Both the position numbers and the translations under genes were made by a program. 64,000 nucleotides of DNA from Thermoanaerobaculales bacterium (GTDB taxonomy: Bacteria; Acidobacteriota; Thermoanaerobaculia; Thermoanaerobaculales; Sulfomarinibacteraceae): assembly GCA_035358815.1 (NCBI GenBank), contig DAOPQC010000011.1, positions 62,001-126,000 of the forward strand. The letters run 5' to 3'. How positions within the stretch are numbered: position 1 is the stretch's first letter; each line of letters begins with the position of its first letter. This document shows positions 42,115-50,267 of this stretch, one piece after another. The notes beneath the pieces were generated by a model. It saw nothing but the letters and a program-made list of their open reading frames with translations, was not told the origin of the DNA and did not search any database.

Positions 42115-43050
42115 ATGAGCTCAACCATCTGCGTCACCGGCGGTGCCGGTTTCATCGGCAGCCACGTCGCCGAGGCCCTGGTCGCCAGCGGTCATCGGGT
42201 GATCATACTCGACGATCTGTCGAGCGGCCGGCGCGAGAACGTGCCGGCGGGCGCCGAGCTCGCGGTGCTCGACGTGCGCAGCCGTGAGGCCGCTGACCTG
42301 GTGGTCGCCCGCGGCGTCGAGATTCTCGTCCACCACGCCGCGCAGATGGACGTCCGCCGGTCGGTCGAGGACCCACGCTTCGACGCCGACGTCAACATCC
42401 TCGGCCTGCTCAACCTGCTCGAGGCGGCGCGGCGCGGGCGAGTCCGCCAGGTCGTGCTCGCCTCGACCGGCGGCGCGATCTACGGCGAGCAGGATGCCTT
42501 CCCGGCCGGCGAGGACCACCCGGTGCGGCCGCTGTCCCCGTACGGCGTCGCCAAGCTCGCCAGCGAGCGCTACCTGTACTTCTACCACCAGCAGTACGGG
42601 CTCGACGCGACCTGCCTGCGCTATGCCAACGTCTACGGCCCCCGCCAGAACCCGCACGGCGAGGCCGGGGTGGTCGCGATCTTCCTCCACCGCCTGCTCG
42701 CCGGCCAACAGCCGGTGATCAACGGCGACGGCCTGCAGACCCGGGACTACGTCTTCGTCGGCGACGTCGTCAACGCCAACCTCGCCGCCATCGGCCGACC
42801 GGCCTTCGGCATCTTCAACGTCGGCACCGGCATCGAGACCGACGTCAACACGCTGTTCGCCCACCTCCACCGGGCGATCGGCAGCGGGCCGGCGGCGGTC
42901 CACGGCCCGGGCAAGCCGGGCGAGCAGCTTCGCTCCTCGATCAGCTCGGCCCTGCTCGAGCGCGAGCTCGGGGTCGTGATCGCGACCCCGCTCGCCGACG
43001 GCCTCGCCCGCACCGCGGTCTGGTTCCGGGATCACGCGGCGCGCGGCTGA
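42115..43050 (+). CDS. NAD-dependent epimerase/dehydratase, UDP-glucose 4-epimerase-like
   Basis: A 311-residue extended short-chain dehydrogenase. NAD-binding GGAGFIGSHVAEAL is at residue 8; the catalytic pattern has STGGAIYGE (about 118) and YGVAKLASERY (Tyr-x3-Lys, about 143). YANVYGPRQNPHGEAGVV and the ending are typical of GalE-like and nucleotide-sugar epimerases. ATG 42115-42117 has GAGGAGG ten bases upstream. It probably makes a UDP-sugar for cell-surface glycans; the precise substrate is not visible. Confidence 0.92.
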   Translation: MSSTICVTGGAGFIGSHVAEALVASGHRVIILDDLSSGRRENVPAGAELAVLDVRSREAADLVVARGVEILVHHAAQMDVRRSVEDPRFDADVNILGLLNLLEAARRGRVRQVVLASTGGAIYGEQDAFPAGEDHPVRPLSPYGVAKLASERYLYFYHQQYGLDATCLRYANVYGPRQNPHGEAGVVAIFLHRLLAGQQPVINGDGLQTRDYVFVGDVVNANLAAIGRPAFGIFNVGTGIETDVNTLFAHLHRAIGSGPAAVHGPGKPGEQLRSSISSALLERELGVVIATPLADGLARTAVWFRDHAARG

Positions 43051-43093
43051 CTGCTCTCACTCGCTTCCGCGCCCGGGGAAGCTGCCATGACCG

Positions 43094-43121
43094 GGCGGCG
43101 CCGCGAGCCGAACGGTCCCCG
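43094..43121. repeat. Core type C palindrome, copy 1
   Basis: GCGGCGCCGCGAGCCGAACG followed by GTCCCCG resembles 48546-48580 (GCGCCGCGAGTCGAAGGGTC then CCCG). Both sit within a short gap next to C-rich hexamer-like DNA (CGCTTCCGCGCCCGGGGAAG, 43067). It appears to be another partial copy of the intergenic element family. Confidence 0.5.
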
Positions 43122-43184
43122 TTCCCACGCCTCCCTCGTGATGGTGTATGGTCGGCGTTGAGGCACTCCGTGGATCAGCCGGTG

Positions 43185-43790
43185 ATGCGCTACTCGCTGT
43201 CGAGCGGCCGGCGGCCGCTGCCGAACCGCTCCGGCTGCTACGTGACCGCCGGCATCCTCGCCGTCATCGCTCTGGTCGCCGTTCTCGAGCTCACCCGCGG
43301 CGGGACGCCGCCGCCTGCCGCGGCCTCGCCCACCCCGACCGTCGCACCACCCGCCACGCCTGCCCCGAGCGCCACCCCGCCCCGGCCCGAGGAGCACGCC
43401 TCGGACTGGGTCACCGCGGTGGCGCCGACGACGACCCCGACGCCGTGGCTGCCGGCGGCGCCGGCCGCGCCCCGGCGCAGGGGGCCGAGCCCGACCCCCT
43501 CGGCGGCGAGCTGCCTCAGCGCCACCTACGAGGCCGAGCAGTCCCTGGCCTCGTGGGGAAACGTGCTGATCACCGTCCGGGCCACCAACCGCTGCCGCCG
43601 GGTGCTGCAGCCGACCGACGTGATGTTCCGGGTCTCGGGCTTTCGCGACGGCGACCTCATCCAGACCGCCCAGGGGAGCCCGTTCGAGGAGATCTGGCCG
43701 GGCCGCTCGACCGACTTCGGCATCGGGCTGCCCGGTTCGCTCGACTGGTACGACCGGATCACGGTCGAGATCATCGACTCGAAGCGTTAG
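43185..43790 (+). CDS. Membrane-anchored protein with Pro/Thr-rich linker
   Basis: A 201-residue protein: short basic N-terminus, one membrane span (about 20-38, VTAGILAVIALVAVLELT), a Pro/Ala/Thr-rich linker (about 40-110), then a small beta-rich domain with two Cys residues (ASCLSATYEAEQSLASWGNV; ATNRCRRVLQPTDVMF). A periplasmic domain tethered to the membrane is inferred. Start uncertain: ATG 43185 used, TTG 43158 also possible. The TAG stop is in the 5' arm of a long hairpin. No family recognised. Confidence 0.7.
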   Translation: MRYSLSSGRRPLPNRSGCYVTAGILAVIALVAVLELTRGGTPPPAAASPTPTVAPPATPAPSATPPRPEEHASDWVTAVAPTTTPTPWLPAAPAAPRRRGPSPTPSAASCLSATYEAEQSLASWGNVLITVRATNRCRRVLQPTDVMFRVSGFRDGDLIQTAQGSPFEEIWPGRSTDFGIGLPGSLDWYDRITVEIIDSKR

Positions 43791-43876
43791 GGCAGAGGCC
43801 CCAACGCGATGCCGGGTCCAGGCGTGTCCGACCTCTGCCCTCACGCTTCGAGACGGACGCGCTGCGCGCATTCTCG
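43778..43876. repeat. Stop-codon hairpin plus GCGCTGCGCGCAT tail, copy 2
   Basis: Positions 43778-43798 pair with 43832-43852 in a 21-bp stem with a single mismatch (CTCGAAGCGTTAGGGCAGAG against its complement). The TAG stop of the preceding gene is in the 5' arm. After the 3' arm comes ACGCGCTGCGCGCAT (about 43857-43871), shared with copy 1 at 8457. Arm sequences differ between copies but each copy pairs with itself. The remaining gap to 44042 shows no gene. Confidence 0.68.
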
Positions 43877-44042
43877 TGCACAGCTTGCGGCCAACATCGC
43901 AGTGCGATGCAGGACCAGGAAGACTCCATCAACGATTCGGCCGTCGCAGGCCGCGACGTCGAAGCATCTCACCCCACCCCGGAGACGATTCCGGCACGCA
44001 GGAAGATACCGTCCGGGGTAGCATGAGCCGGGGAGAATCGCC

Positions 44043-45206
44043 ATGGATGGTCTGTCTGCCGATGAGCTGGTCCAGCTGATCCTGCGGGTCTTCAAGCCCG
44101 CCTCCCGCGACCGACGGCTGGCGGTCCTGATCGACCTGCCGGACCGTGCGCTGCCGGACCGTGACGAGTGGCGCGCCCGCCGCGCCCTGGCGGCCGGCTG
44201 GGTCCGCGCGCTGGCGGCGGCCCGCGACACCTGCGGGCTCGAGGTTGAGCTCTTCGCCTACCGCAACGTGCGCTCCAACAACGCCGAGCTCCCGGCCATG
44301 GCCTGGCCGGTCGATCCCGGCCGCCTGCCCGCGACCGCCGACGAGCTCGCCGACGAGCGATCGCTGCCCCTGGACGATGTGCTCGCGGGCCACCGCCTGG
44401 TCATGGCGCCCACCGAGCTGTCGGCCACCGCGCCGCTCAAGCGCCTTGCGCCGCGGCTCGGTTTCCGGGCGGCGACCATGCCGGGCTTCACGGCGGCGAT
44501 GGTGCCGGCGCTCCGCCTCGACTACGGCGAGGTGGACCGGAGGGTGCGCCTCCTCAAGGGGCTGCTCGACCGCGCCGAGGCTGCCGACCTCGCGTTCCTG
44601 GTCGACGGATCGCGGCGCGCCGAGCTCCACATCGACCTCCGCCACCGGGCGGCCCACGCCTCGAGCGGGCTGCTGCACGAGCCCGGCATCGCCGGCAACC
44701 TCCCCTCGGGCGAGGCCTACATCGTGCCCTACGAGGGCGAGCATCCCGGCGACCCGAGCCGGACCTCCGGCGAGCTGCCGATCCAGCTCGGCGACGACGT
44801 GGTCATCTACCGGATGGAGGCCAACCAGGCAGTCGCCGTCCAGGGCGACGGCCTCATTGCGGACACCGCCCGGCGAACCCTGGCGGCCGAGCCGGCCACC
44901 GGCAACCTCGCCGAGCTCGGGCTCGGGGTGCTGGCCGAGCTCGGGGTGCGGCCGATCGGCCAGCTCCTGCTCGACGAGAAGCTCGGCCTGCACCTCGCGT
45001 TCGGCCGCAGCGACCACTTCGGCGGCCGGGTCGGGCCCTCCGACTTCAGCCGGCCCGAGGCCGTGATCCACCAGGACCACGTGTTCCTGCCCGAGCTGCA
45101 GCCGCGAGTCGAGTCGGCGCTGGTCGAGCTTGTGATGCCGGACGGCGCCCGCCTCGAGCTGATGCGAGACGGGCACTACACGGTGTCTTTCGACGGGGGG
45201 TCATGA
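44043..45206 (+). CDS. M29-like aminopeptidase (thermophilic metallopeptidase family)
   Basis: A 387-residue protein resembling the C-terminal half of aminopeptidase T/AmpS (family M29). Recognisable motifs are GNLPSGEAYIVPYEGE (about 218), NLAELGLGVLAELG (about 290), LLDEKLGLHLAFGRSDHFGG (about 316) and AVIHQDHVF (about 340), which together supply the Glu, His and Asp metal ligands of the family. The N-terminal half is divergent. GGGGAG lies seven bases before the ATG. It probably cleaves N-terminal residues from peptides in the cytoplasm. Confidence 0.78.
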   Translation: MDGLSADELVQLILRVFKPASRDRRLAVLIDLPDRALPDRDEWRARRALAAGWVRALAAARDTCGLEVELFAYRNVRSNNAELPAMAWPVDPGRLPATADELADERSLPLDDVLAGHRLVMAPTELSATAPLKRLAPRLGFRAATMPGFTAAMVPALRLDYGEVDRRVRLLKGLLDRAEAADLAFLVDGSRRAELHIDLRHRAAHASSGLLHEPGIAGNLPSGEAYIVPYEGEHPGDPSRTSGELPIQLGDDVVIYRMEANQAVAVQGDGLIADTARRTLAAEPATGNLAELGLGVLAELGVRPIGQLLLDEKLGLHLAFGRSDHFGGRVGPSDFSRPEAVIHQDHVFLPELQPRVESALVELVMPDGARLELMRDGHYTVSFDGGS

Positions 45207-45260
45207 CCAGCGAGCGGCCGGCCATCGGATCGACACGCGCGGGCGAGCCCGCCCGCGGCC

Positions 45261-45377
45261 TCAGCCGGCCATCGCGCCCAGCACGAGCACGATCAGGAAG
45301 ACGGCGCCCACTACCAGCGGGAGCAGGACGCTCTGCCCTGCCGGCCGCACCTCGCCCGGTTCATCTCTCAGGTCCAC
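45261..45377 (-). CDS. Very small single-span membrane protein
   Basis: A 38-residue protein from GTG 45375-45377: a charged N-terminus (DLRDEPGEVRPAGQS) and one span (LLPLVVGAVFLIVLVLGAMA). GGAGGGG ends four bases before the GTG, which is better than for longer in-frame starts. It lies downstream of the AarF gene on the same strand, 223 bp away. Very short tail-anchored proteins like this are common and rarely characterised. Confidence 0.5.
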   Translation of the reverse strand: MDLRDEPGEVRPAGQSVLLPLVVGAVFLIVLVLGAMAG

Positions 45378-45600
45378 TCGCCCCTCCGCGCGGTCGACGT
45401 CGTCCGGCGACTGGTCACGCCCACGCGCCCGGCCACGCTCGTCGGCGCATGATACGTCACCTTGTTCGGATCGCAAACCGGCCATCGATCGGACTCCCTC
45501 GGACGGCTCGAGGCTGGCCCCACGGCTGTGCCGCAGTGCGCTCGCGGCCCCATCCGCCTGGGACCATCGTCACGGTAGATTGTGGCAAGGATGTGGCAGG

Positions 45601-47292
45601 TCAATCGCCGCGGCGAAGCGGGAGCAGGAGGCCGAGGGCGAGCAGCGGCGCCGCCACCATCCAAGGGCCGCCGAAGACGACCAGGATCGCCCCCGTGACC
45701 AGGCAGAAGCCGCCGAACACCGTCGCCCGCATCCCGCGCAGCGGCGGCAGCGGCTGGCGGCGGTTCTGCTGTTCCAGGTAACGCACCGTCTCGCTGACCA
45801 GGGCCGGGATCCGCAGGGCGGCGTCGAGGAGCTCCGGCGCGAGGTCCCTCGCCTCGCGGACCAGCCGCTGCGGCGAGAGCTGCTGGCGGAAGATGCGGCC
45901 GATGTGGCGGGCCGAAACCTCGGTGACGTTGAACTCGCGGTCGAGCAGGTAGCCGACGCCCTCGTAGGTGACCAGCGCCTTGACCATGAGGACCATCTCG
46001 ACCGGGAAGTACAGGTTGTGGCGGGCGCCGAGGCGGGTCGCCTCGAGGATCAGCAGCGCCAGCGAGAAGTTCTCGAAGGTGGCATCGCGCCGCCAGCGCC
46101 GGCACAGCTCCCGCACCGCCCGCCGGAAGGCCAGGGCGTCGGCGCCGCGCTCGGGATGGGCGACGTCGGCGAGGTGGCGCGCGGCGGAGTCGAAGTTCTC
46201 CATCACCAGGCTGTGGTACAGGTTCATCAGGTTGTGGCGGAGCGCCGGGTCGATCCGCCCCACCATCCCCAGGTCGATGAAGCCGATCTTCCGGTCGGGC
46301 AGGACGAGCAGGTTTCCGGGATGGAGATCGGCGTGGAAGAAGCCGTCCTCGTACAGCATGCGAATGATGGCGGTGGCGCCGAGGTCGATCAGGCTGCGGC
46401 GCTCGTCGAGCGTCATCGCCGCGACCGCCTCGGAGCTCGGCTCGACCCCTTCCAGGAAGTCCATGCACAGCACATCGGTGCCCGAGAACTCGTGGTACAC
46501 GGCCGGGAAGACGATGTCCGGCATGTCCGAGAAGTTGGCCCGGAAGGTCTGGGCGTTCTCCGCCTCCCGCACCATGTCGGCCTCGTCCAGGGTGTAGTCG
46601 CAGAACTCGTCGATGATGCGGCGCGGCTGGTAGCGCGGCACGATCACCTCGAGCACGACCCCGACCAGGCGCAGAAGCTCCATGTCGCGGTAGAGCAGCT
46701 CGCGGATGCCGGGCTTGACGACCTTCAGCAGCACCTGCTCGCCGCTGTGAGTGCGCGCGCGGTGGCTCTGCGCGATCGACGCCGACCCCAGCGGCTCCGG
46801 GTCGACCTCGGCGAACATGTCGTCGAGCGGCCGGCCCAGGTCGGCCTCGATCACCTCGGCGATCGCGTCGAATGACACCGGCGGCAGGTGGCTGAGCAGG
46901 CCGCGCAGCTCGACGGTCACCACCTCGGGCAGGATGTCGAGGCGCAGGCTGAGAATCTGCCCGAGCTTGATGTACGTCGGGCCGAGGATCTCGAGCCGCC
47001 GCCGGAGCTGGGCCGGGAACGGCAGCGCCGCGATCTCACGGCTGATGAACCGGCGGCTGATCCACGCCGCGATCCGATGCAGGGTGAAGAGCATCCCGCG
47101 GGCGCCGCGCTGCCGGCGGTCGGCCACCCGGCTCGCGTAGCCGCCGAGCAGCAGCAGCACGAAATGGCGCAGCGTGGTCCGGCCGCGCCGGGCGAGCGCG
47201 GGCATGCCGCCGGCGGCCCGTCGCCGCGCGCGGCGACGGCTCGACCCGGACCGCGACGCCGGCCCGGCTACGGTGGCAGGGCTGCTCTCCAC
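45601..47292 (-). CDS. AarF/UbiB (ABC1) family atypical kinase
   Basis: A 563-residue protein of the ABC1/UbiB family, linked to quinone biosynthesis and lipid homeostasis. The family KxGQ motif is in LGPTYIKLGQILSLRLDILP (about 100), the Ala-rich nucleotide loop is GSASIAQSHRA (about 167), HADLHPGNLLV (about 322) and IGFIDLGMVG (about 340) hold the catalytic and metal Asp. Two C-terminal spans (about 520-555) anchor it in the membrane. Start GTG 47290-47292 overlaps the stop of a small upstream frame by one base (TAGTG). Confidence 0.93.
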   Translation of the reverse strand: MESSPATVAGPASRSGSSRRRARRRAAGGMPALARRGRTTLRHFVLLLLGGYASRVADRRQRGARGMLFTLHRIAAWISRRFISREIAALPFPAQLRRRLEILGPTYIKLGQILSLRLDILPEVVTVELRGLLSHLPPVSFDAIAEVIEADLGRPLDDMFAEVDPEPLGSASIAQSHRARTHSGEQVLLKVVKPGIRELLYRDMELLRLVGVVLEVIVPRYQPRRIIDEFCDYTLDEADMVREAENAQTFRANFSDMPDIVFPAVYHEFSGTDVLCMDFLEGVEPSSEAVAAMTLDERRSLIDLGATAIIRMLYEDGFFHADLHPGNLLVLPDRKIGFIDLGMVGRIDPALRHNLMNLYHSLVMENFDSAARHLADVAHPERGADALAFRRAVRELCRRWRRDATFENFSLALLILEATRLGARHNLYFPVEMVLMVKALVTYEGVGYLLDREFNVTEVSARHIGRIFRQQLSPQRLVREARDLAPELLDAALRIPALVSETVRYLEQQNRRQPLPPLRGMRATVFGGFCLVTGAILVVFGGPWMVAAPLLALGLLLPLRRGD

Positions 47293-47414
47293 TATCCCAT
47301 TCGGCGGGCTCGTCCCGCGACGTCCTCCACGCTGCCCGTCGTGTCCAGCTGCCTCAGGGTCAGGGACGGAATCGCCGCTCGGAGATTCCGTTTCTTCGCA
47401 GCGCGAGAAGCCAT
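47292..47414 (-). CDS. Possible small protein coupled to the AarF gene
   Basis: A 40-residue frame (MASRAAKKRNLRAAIPSLTL and on to RARRMG) whose TAG shares its last base with the AarF GTG start. Basic and without membrane span. A -10-like TAGAAT overlaps its start, so its ribosome binding site is weak. It may be a real leader peptide giving translational coupling, or just chance reading upstream of aarF. Confidence 0.28.
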   Translation of the reverse strand: MASRAAKKRNLRAAIPSLTLRQLDTTGSVEDVAGRARRMG

Positions 47415-47477
47415 TCTATCCCGAACCCCGGCGGCGTGCTCGGCGCGCCGAGCGCGGATATGACGAAACAGCGGCAC

Positions 47478-47671
47478 GTGCCCGTTCCCGTGCCCGTTCC
47501 CGTGCCCGCCCGTTTGCTCCGCCCTCGAGAGCGCTTCGCGCCGATTCTCTGAAAGCGCTCCCCGAGGGAGCCACCTTTTGAGCTGGCGTTCGGGAACGGG
47601 AACGGGAACGGGAACGGATTCGCAGCGGGTGGGGGGTGCTGGATCCTATGCCCGAGATCCTATCCCCTGGT
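47478..47671. repeat. Intergenic G/C hexamer element, copy 4 (core type A)
   Basis: Within the 417-bp gap between aarF and the enoyl-CoA hydratase relative. C-rich array CCCGTTCCCGTGCCCGTTCC (about 47481-47505), core TCGAGAGCGCTTCGCGCCGA and TTCTCTGAAAGCGCTCCCC (about 47525-47563), then GGGAACGGGAACGGGAACGG (47592-47616) and right end GAGATCCTATCCCCTGG (47654-47670). The core matches copy 3 closely. The right end lies 16 bp before a -10-like TAGTAT (47687-47692) of the next gene. Confidence 0.82.
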
Positions 47672-47709
47672 TCTGTGGGGGCGGGATAGTATGGAGCCCG
47701 GAGGTGGCC

Positions 47710-48486
47710 ATGATCGCGATCCATGATCACGGGGCGGTGCGAGAGCTGCAGCTGTCGCGGCCGCCGGTGAACGCCCTCGACTCGGAGCTCCTGTCGGCCC
47801 TGATCGAGGCGATCGGCGCAGCCTCGAGCGAGGGAGCTGGCGCGCTCGTCATCTCCGGGTCGCAGGGGATGTTCACGGCCGGCCTCGACATTCCCGCCCT
47901 GCTCCGGCTGGACCGCGCCGAGCTGTCGGCCGCGCTCGGCGTCTTCTTCGACGCGATGGAGGCGCTGGCGGCGAGCCCGGTCCCGGTGGCGGCGGCGATC
48001 ACCGGCCACAGCCCGGCCGGCGGCTTCGTGCTGGCCATGTTCTGCGACTGGAGGGTGATGGCCGACGGACCGTTCGGCATCGGCCTCAACGAGGTCCGGG
48101 TCGGGATCCCGATGCCGTGGACCGTGGCCGAGAGCGTGGAGCGCCTCGTCGGCCCCCGCCGAGCCGCCGAGCTGTGCACCACCGGCCGCCTGCTGAGCCC
48201 GGCGGAGGCGCTGCGGATCGGCGCGGTCGACGCGGTCGTGCCGCCCGGCGAGGTGGTGGCAGAGGCCTGCCGGTGGTGCGGCGAGCTGGTGACGCTGCCG
48301 GCGCGGGCGCTGCGCCTGACCAGGGAGGCGGTGCGTTCGGAGCTCGTCGAGCTGGTCCGCAGCAACCGCGCCCGTGACCGCGAGCGGCTGCTCACCGAGT
48401 GGTTCCGGCCGGAAACCCAGGAGGCGCTCAACCGGATGGTGGCCCGGATCAAGGGGGCCCCCACCCGGCCAGGATCTGGGATCTAG
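47710..48486 (+). CDS. Enoyl-CoA hydratase/isomerase family protein
   Basis: A 258-residue crotonase-fold protein. LQLSRPPVNALDSELLSALI (about 12-32) and SGSQGMFTAGLDIPAL (about 50-65, oxyanion-hole AGLD) fit the family. The helix SPAGGFVLAMFCDWRVMADG (about 100-120) lacks the first catalytic Glu of hydratases, while the later NEVRVGIPMP keeps the second. This pattern fits delta3-delta2-enoyl-CoA isomerases. ATG 47710 has GGAGG five bases upstream. The last residues and TAG stop (GSGI and stop) are encoded by the left end of a repeat element. Confidence 0.86.
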   Translation: MIAIHDHGAVRELQLSRPPVNALDSELLSALIEAIGAASSEGAGALVISGSQGMFTAGLDIPALLRLDRAELSAALGVFFDAMEALAASPVPVAAAITGHSPAGGFVLAMFCDWRVMADGPFGIGLNEVRVGIPMPWTVAESVERLVGPRRAAELCTTGRLLSPAEALRIGAVDAVVPPGEVVAEACRWCGELVTLPARALRLTREAVRSELVELVRSNRARDRERLLTEWFRPETQEALNRMVARIKGAPTRPGSGI

Positions 48487-48715
48487 GGGATAGAATCTCG
48501 CCCCCACCCACGCGCGTCCGCGCCCGAGCAGCCTGCCCTGAGCGAGCGGCGCTGCAGCGCCGCGAGTCGAAGGGTCCCCGGCGTCCCGGTGGGCACCGTC
48601 CTCCCCCGAGGTCAGCTCGCCCCCGCCAGTGACGACTTCGTTCACCACACCGCCGCCTCCGCAGTGCTTCCCGTTCCCGTCCCCGTTCCCGTTCCCGTTG
48701 CGGGTAAGGCCATTT
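48468..48715. repeat. Intergenic G/C hexamer element, copy 5 (core type C)
   Basis: Left end AGGATCTGGGATCTAGGGGA (48475-48490) covers the stop codon of the preceding gene. It is followed by CCCCCACCCACGCGCGTCCG, a perfect 18-bp palindrome GCGGCGCTGCAGCGCCGC (48546-48563) within CCCTGAGCGAG...GAGTCGAAGGG, and a C-rich array CCCGTTCCCGTCCCCGTTCC (about 48670-48700). No G-rich right arm is seen. The 382-bp gap to the outer-membrane gene holds no other gene. Confidence 0.75.
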
Positions 48716-48868
48716 GTCCAGGCCACTTGCACTCGCCGCGGGGACCGGACGGGGCCACCAGCGGCAGCGACCGCGCGGGAATCGGACATCGTCATCCGCG
48801 CCTGGCATCGGAGTTGCTAACCTGGAGCGTGGGCCCGGCCGTTGGGGCCGCCCAAGAAGGAGGATGCC

Positions 48869-49582
48869 ATGCGACTCGCGCTGACTCGGACCGGGATCCT
48901 CGCGGTGCTGATCGTGACCGCCGCCGCCGTGACGGCCGAGGCCCAGGGGAACTGGCGACCGGGAGACTTCGGCTCGGCCCGCTTCCGGCTCGGCCTGTTC
49001 GAGCCCGAGGGCGACTCCGCATACTGGGACGACACCTTCAGCGTCTTCACCGGCGCGGCCGGCGACTTCCAGGACCTGACGATCGGGCTTGACTACCTGT
49101 GGCGAACCTCGGCCCGTACCGGCATCCAGTTCGGCACCAGCTTCTACGGTGGGGAGACGACCCAGGCCTACCTCGACTACGTCGACCTCGACGGCTGGGA
49201 CATCTCCCACGTCACGTCGCTGGACACCTGGGACGTCAGCGCGGCGTACGTGGTGCGCTTCGGCGACGGCGGCTCGGCGGTCATCCCCTACCTGGGGGCC
49301 GGCGGCGGCTTCATCTTCTGGACCCTCGAGGAGGCCGGCGACTTCATCGACTTCGCGAGCCCCGACCAGGAGGTCTACTTCGGCATCTATCAGGCCGAGG
49401 GGTGGACCTGGGAGGCGTTCGGCCTGGTCGGCGTCGACATCCCGGTCGGGTACAGCTGGTCGTTCTTCGGCGAGGGGCGCTACCGGTATGCCGACGACGA
49501 GCTCGGCGACGACTTCGGCGGCTTCGGCACGCTCGACCTCTCCGGCTGGGAGCTCGCGCTCGGCCTGGCTTGGAACTTCTGA
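48869..49582 (+). CDS. Outer-membrane beta-barrel protein
   Basis: A 237-residue exported protein: signal peptide (about 1-24, AVTAEAQ), then alternating hydrophobic/polar strands rich in Gly, Tyr and Trp (GIQFGTSFYGGETTQAYLDY; FFGEGRYRYADDELGDDFGG). It ends LALGLAWNF with the C-terminal Phe that marks outer-membrane barrels for BamA-dependent insertion. About eight strands are likely. AAGGAGG lies five bases before the ATG. It resembles OmpW/OprF-type small barrels only in general form. Confidence 0.82.
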   Translation: MRLALTRTGILAVLIVTAAAVTAEAQGNWRPGDFGSARFRLGLFEPEGDSAYWDDTFSVFTGAAGDFQDLTIGLDYLWRTSARTGIQFGTSFYGGETTQAYLDYVDLDGWDISHVTSLDTWDVSAAYVVRFGDGGSAVIPYLGAGGGFIFWTLEEAGDFIDFASPDQEVYFGIYQAEGWTWEAFGLVGVDIPVGYSWSFFGEGRYRYADDELGDDFGGFGTLDLSGWELALGLAWNF

Positions 49583-49659
49583 CGATCGAGGCGGCGGCCC
49601 ACGGCCGCACGTGGCGCCGCCGCCGACGCCCGCCGTCCCCACCCGACAGCGGATCCACG

Positions 49660-49665
49660 TATAAT
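49660..49665 (+). promoter_or_regulatory. -10 box of the nuo genes
   Basis: A perfect TATAAT about 87 bp before the nuoB start, in otherwise GC-rich DNA. No clear -35 is seen at the right distance, so it may depend on an activator. Confidence 0.5.
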
Positions 49666-49751
49666 CTGCCGACCGCGCCGAGTCCCGCCGGGGACTACCG
49701 GAGCGGCTCGACGGGTTGTCTCTCGATGACGGCCCGCCGGAGGGTGCCCAC

Positions 49752-50267
49752 ATGCGTCAACCCGATGGAAGCTCGACCGTGCTCACGACCAGGCTCGACG
49801 CGATGCTGGGCTGGGTGCGCAAGAACAGCCTGTGGCCGCTCCCTTTCGGCACCGCCTGCTGCGCGATCGAGTTCATGTCGACGATCTCGTCACACTACGA
49901 CATCTCGCGCTTCGGGGCCGAGGTGGTGCGCTTCTCCCCCCGCCAGGCGGACCTGATGATCGTCGCCGGGACGATCACCGACAAGATGGCGCCGGTGGTC
50001 AAGCGCGTCTACGACCAGATGGCCGAGCCGAAGTACGTGATCTCGATGGGCGCCTGCGCGTGCACCGGCGGCTTCTACCGCGCCTACCACGTGGTCCAGG
50101 GCGTCGACGAGTTCGTCCCGGTCGACATCTACGTTCCAGGCTGTCCCCCCACCCCGGAGGCGCTGATCCACGGCATCCTGCGCCTCCAGGAGATGATCCA
50201 GCGCGGAGAAACCCACTATGACCGTCTCAAGTCTGCAAGCGCCGGCCCCGCCGCACCCTCTGTCTGA
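49752..50267 (+). CDS. nuoB: NADH-quinone oxidoreductase subunit B
   Basis: A 171-residue complex I subunit that holds the terminal iron-sulfur cluster N2. Cys ligands are visible in FGTACCAIEF (tandem Cys, about 35-36), MGACACTGGFY (about 101) and PGCPPTPEAL (about 131). ATG 49752 has GGAGGG seven bases upstream. Its 3' end overlaps nuoCD by 50 bp in another frame, an unusually long overlap but both frames are clearly conserved. There is no nuoA upstream. Confidence 0.96.
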   Translation: MRQPDGSSTVLTTRLDAMLGWVRKNSLWPLPFGTACCAIEFMSTISSHYDISRFGAEVVRFSPRQADLMIVAGTITDKMAPVVKRVYDQMAEPKYVISMGACACTGGFYRAYHVVQGVDEFVPVDIYVPGCPPTPEALIHGILRLQEMIQRGETHYDRLKSASAGPAAPSV

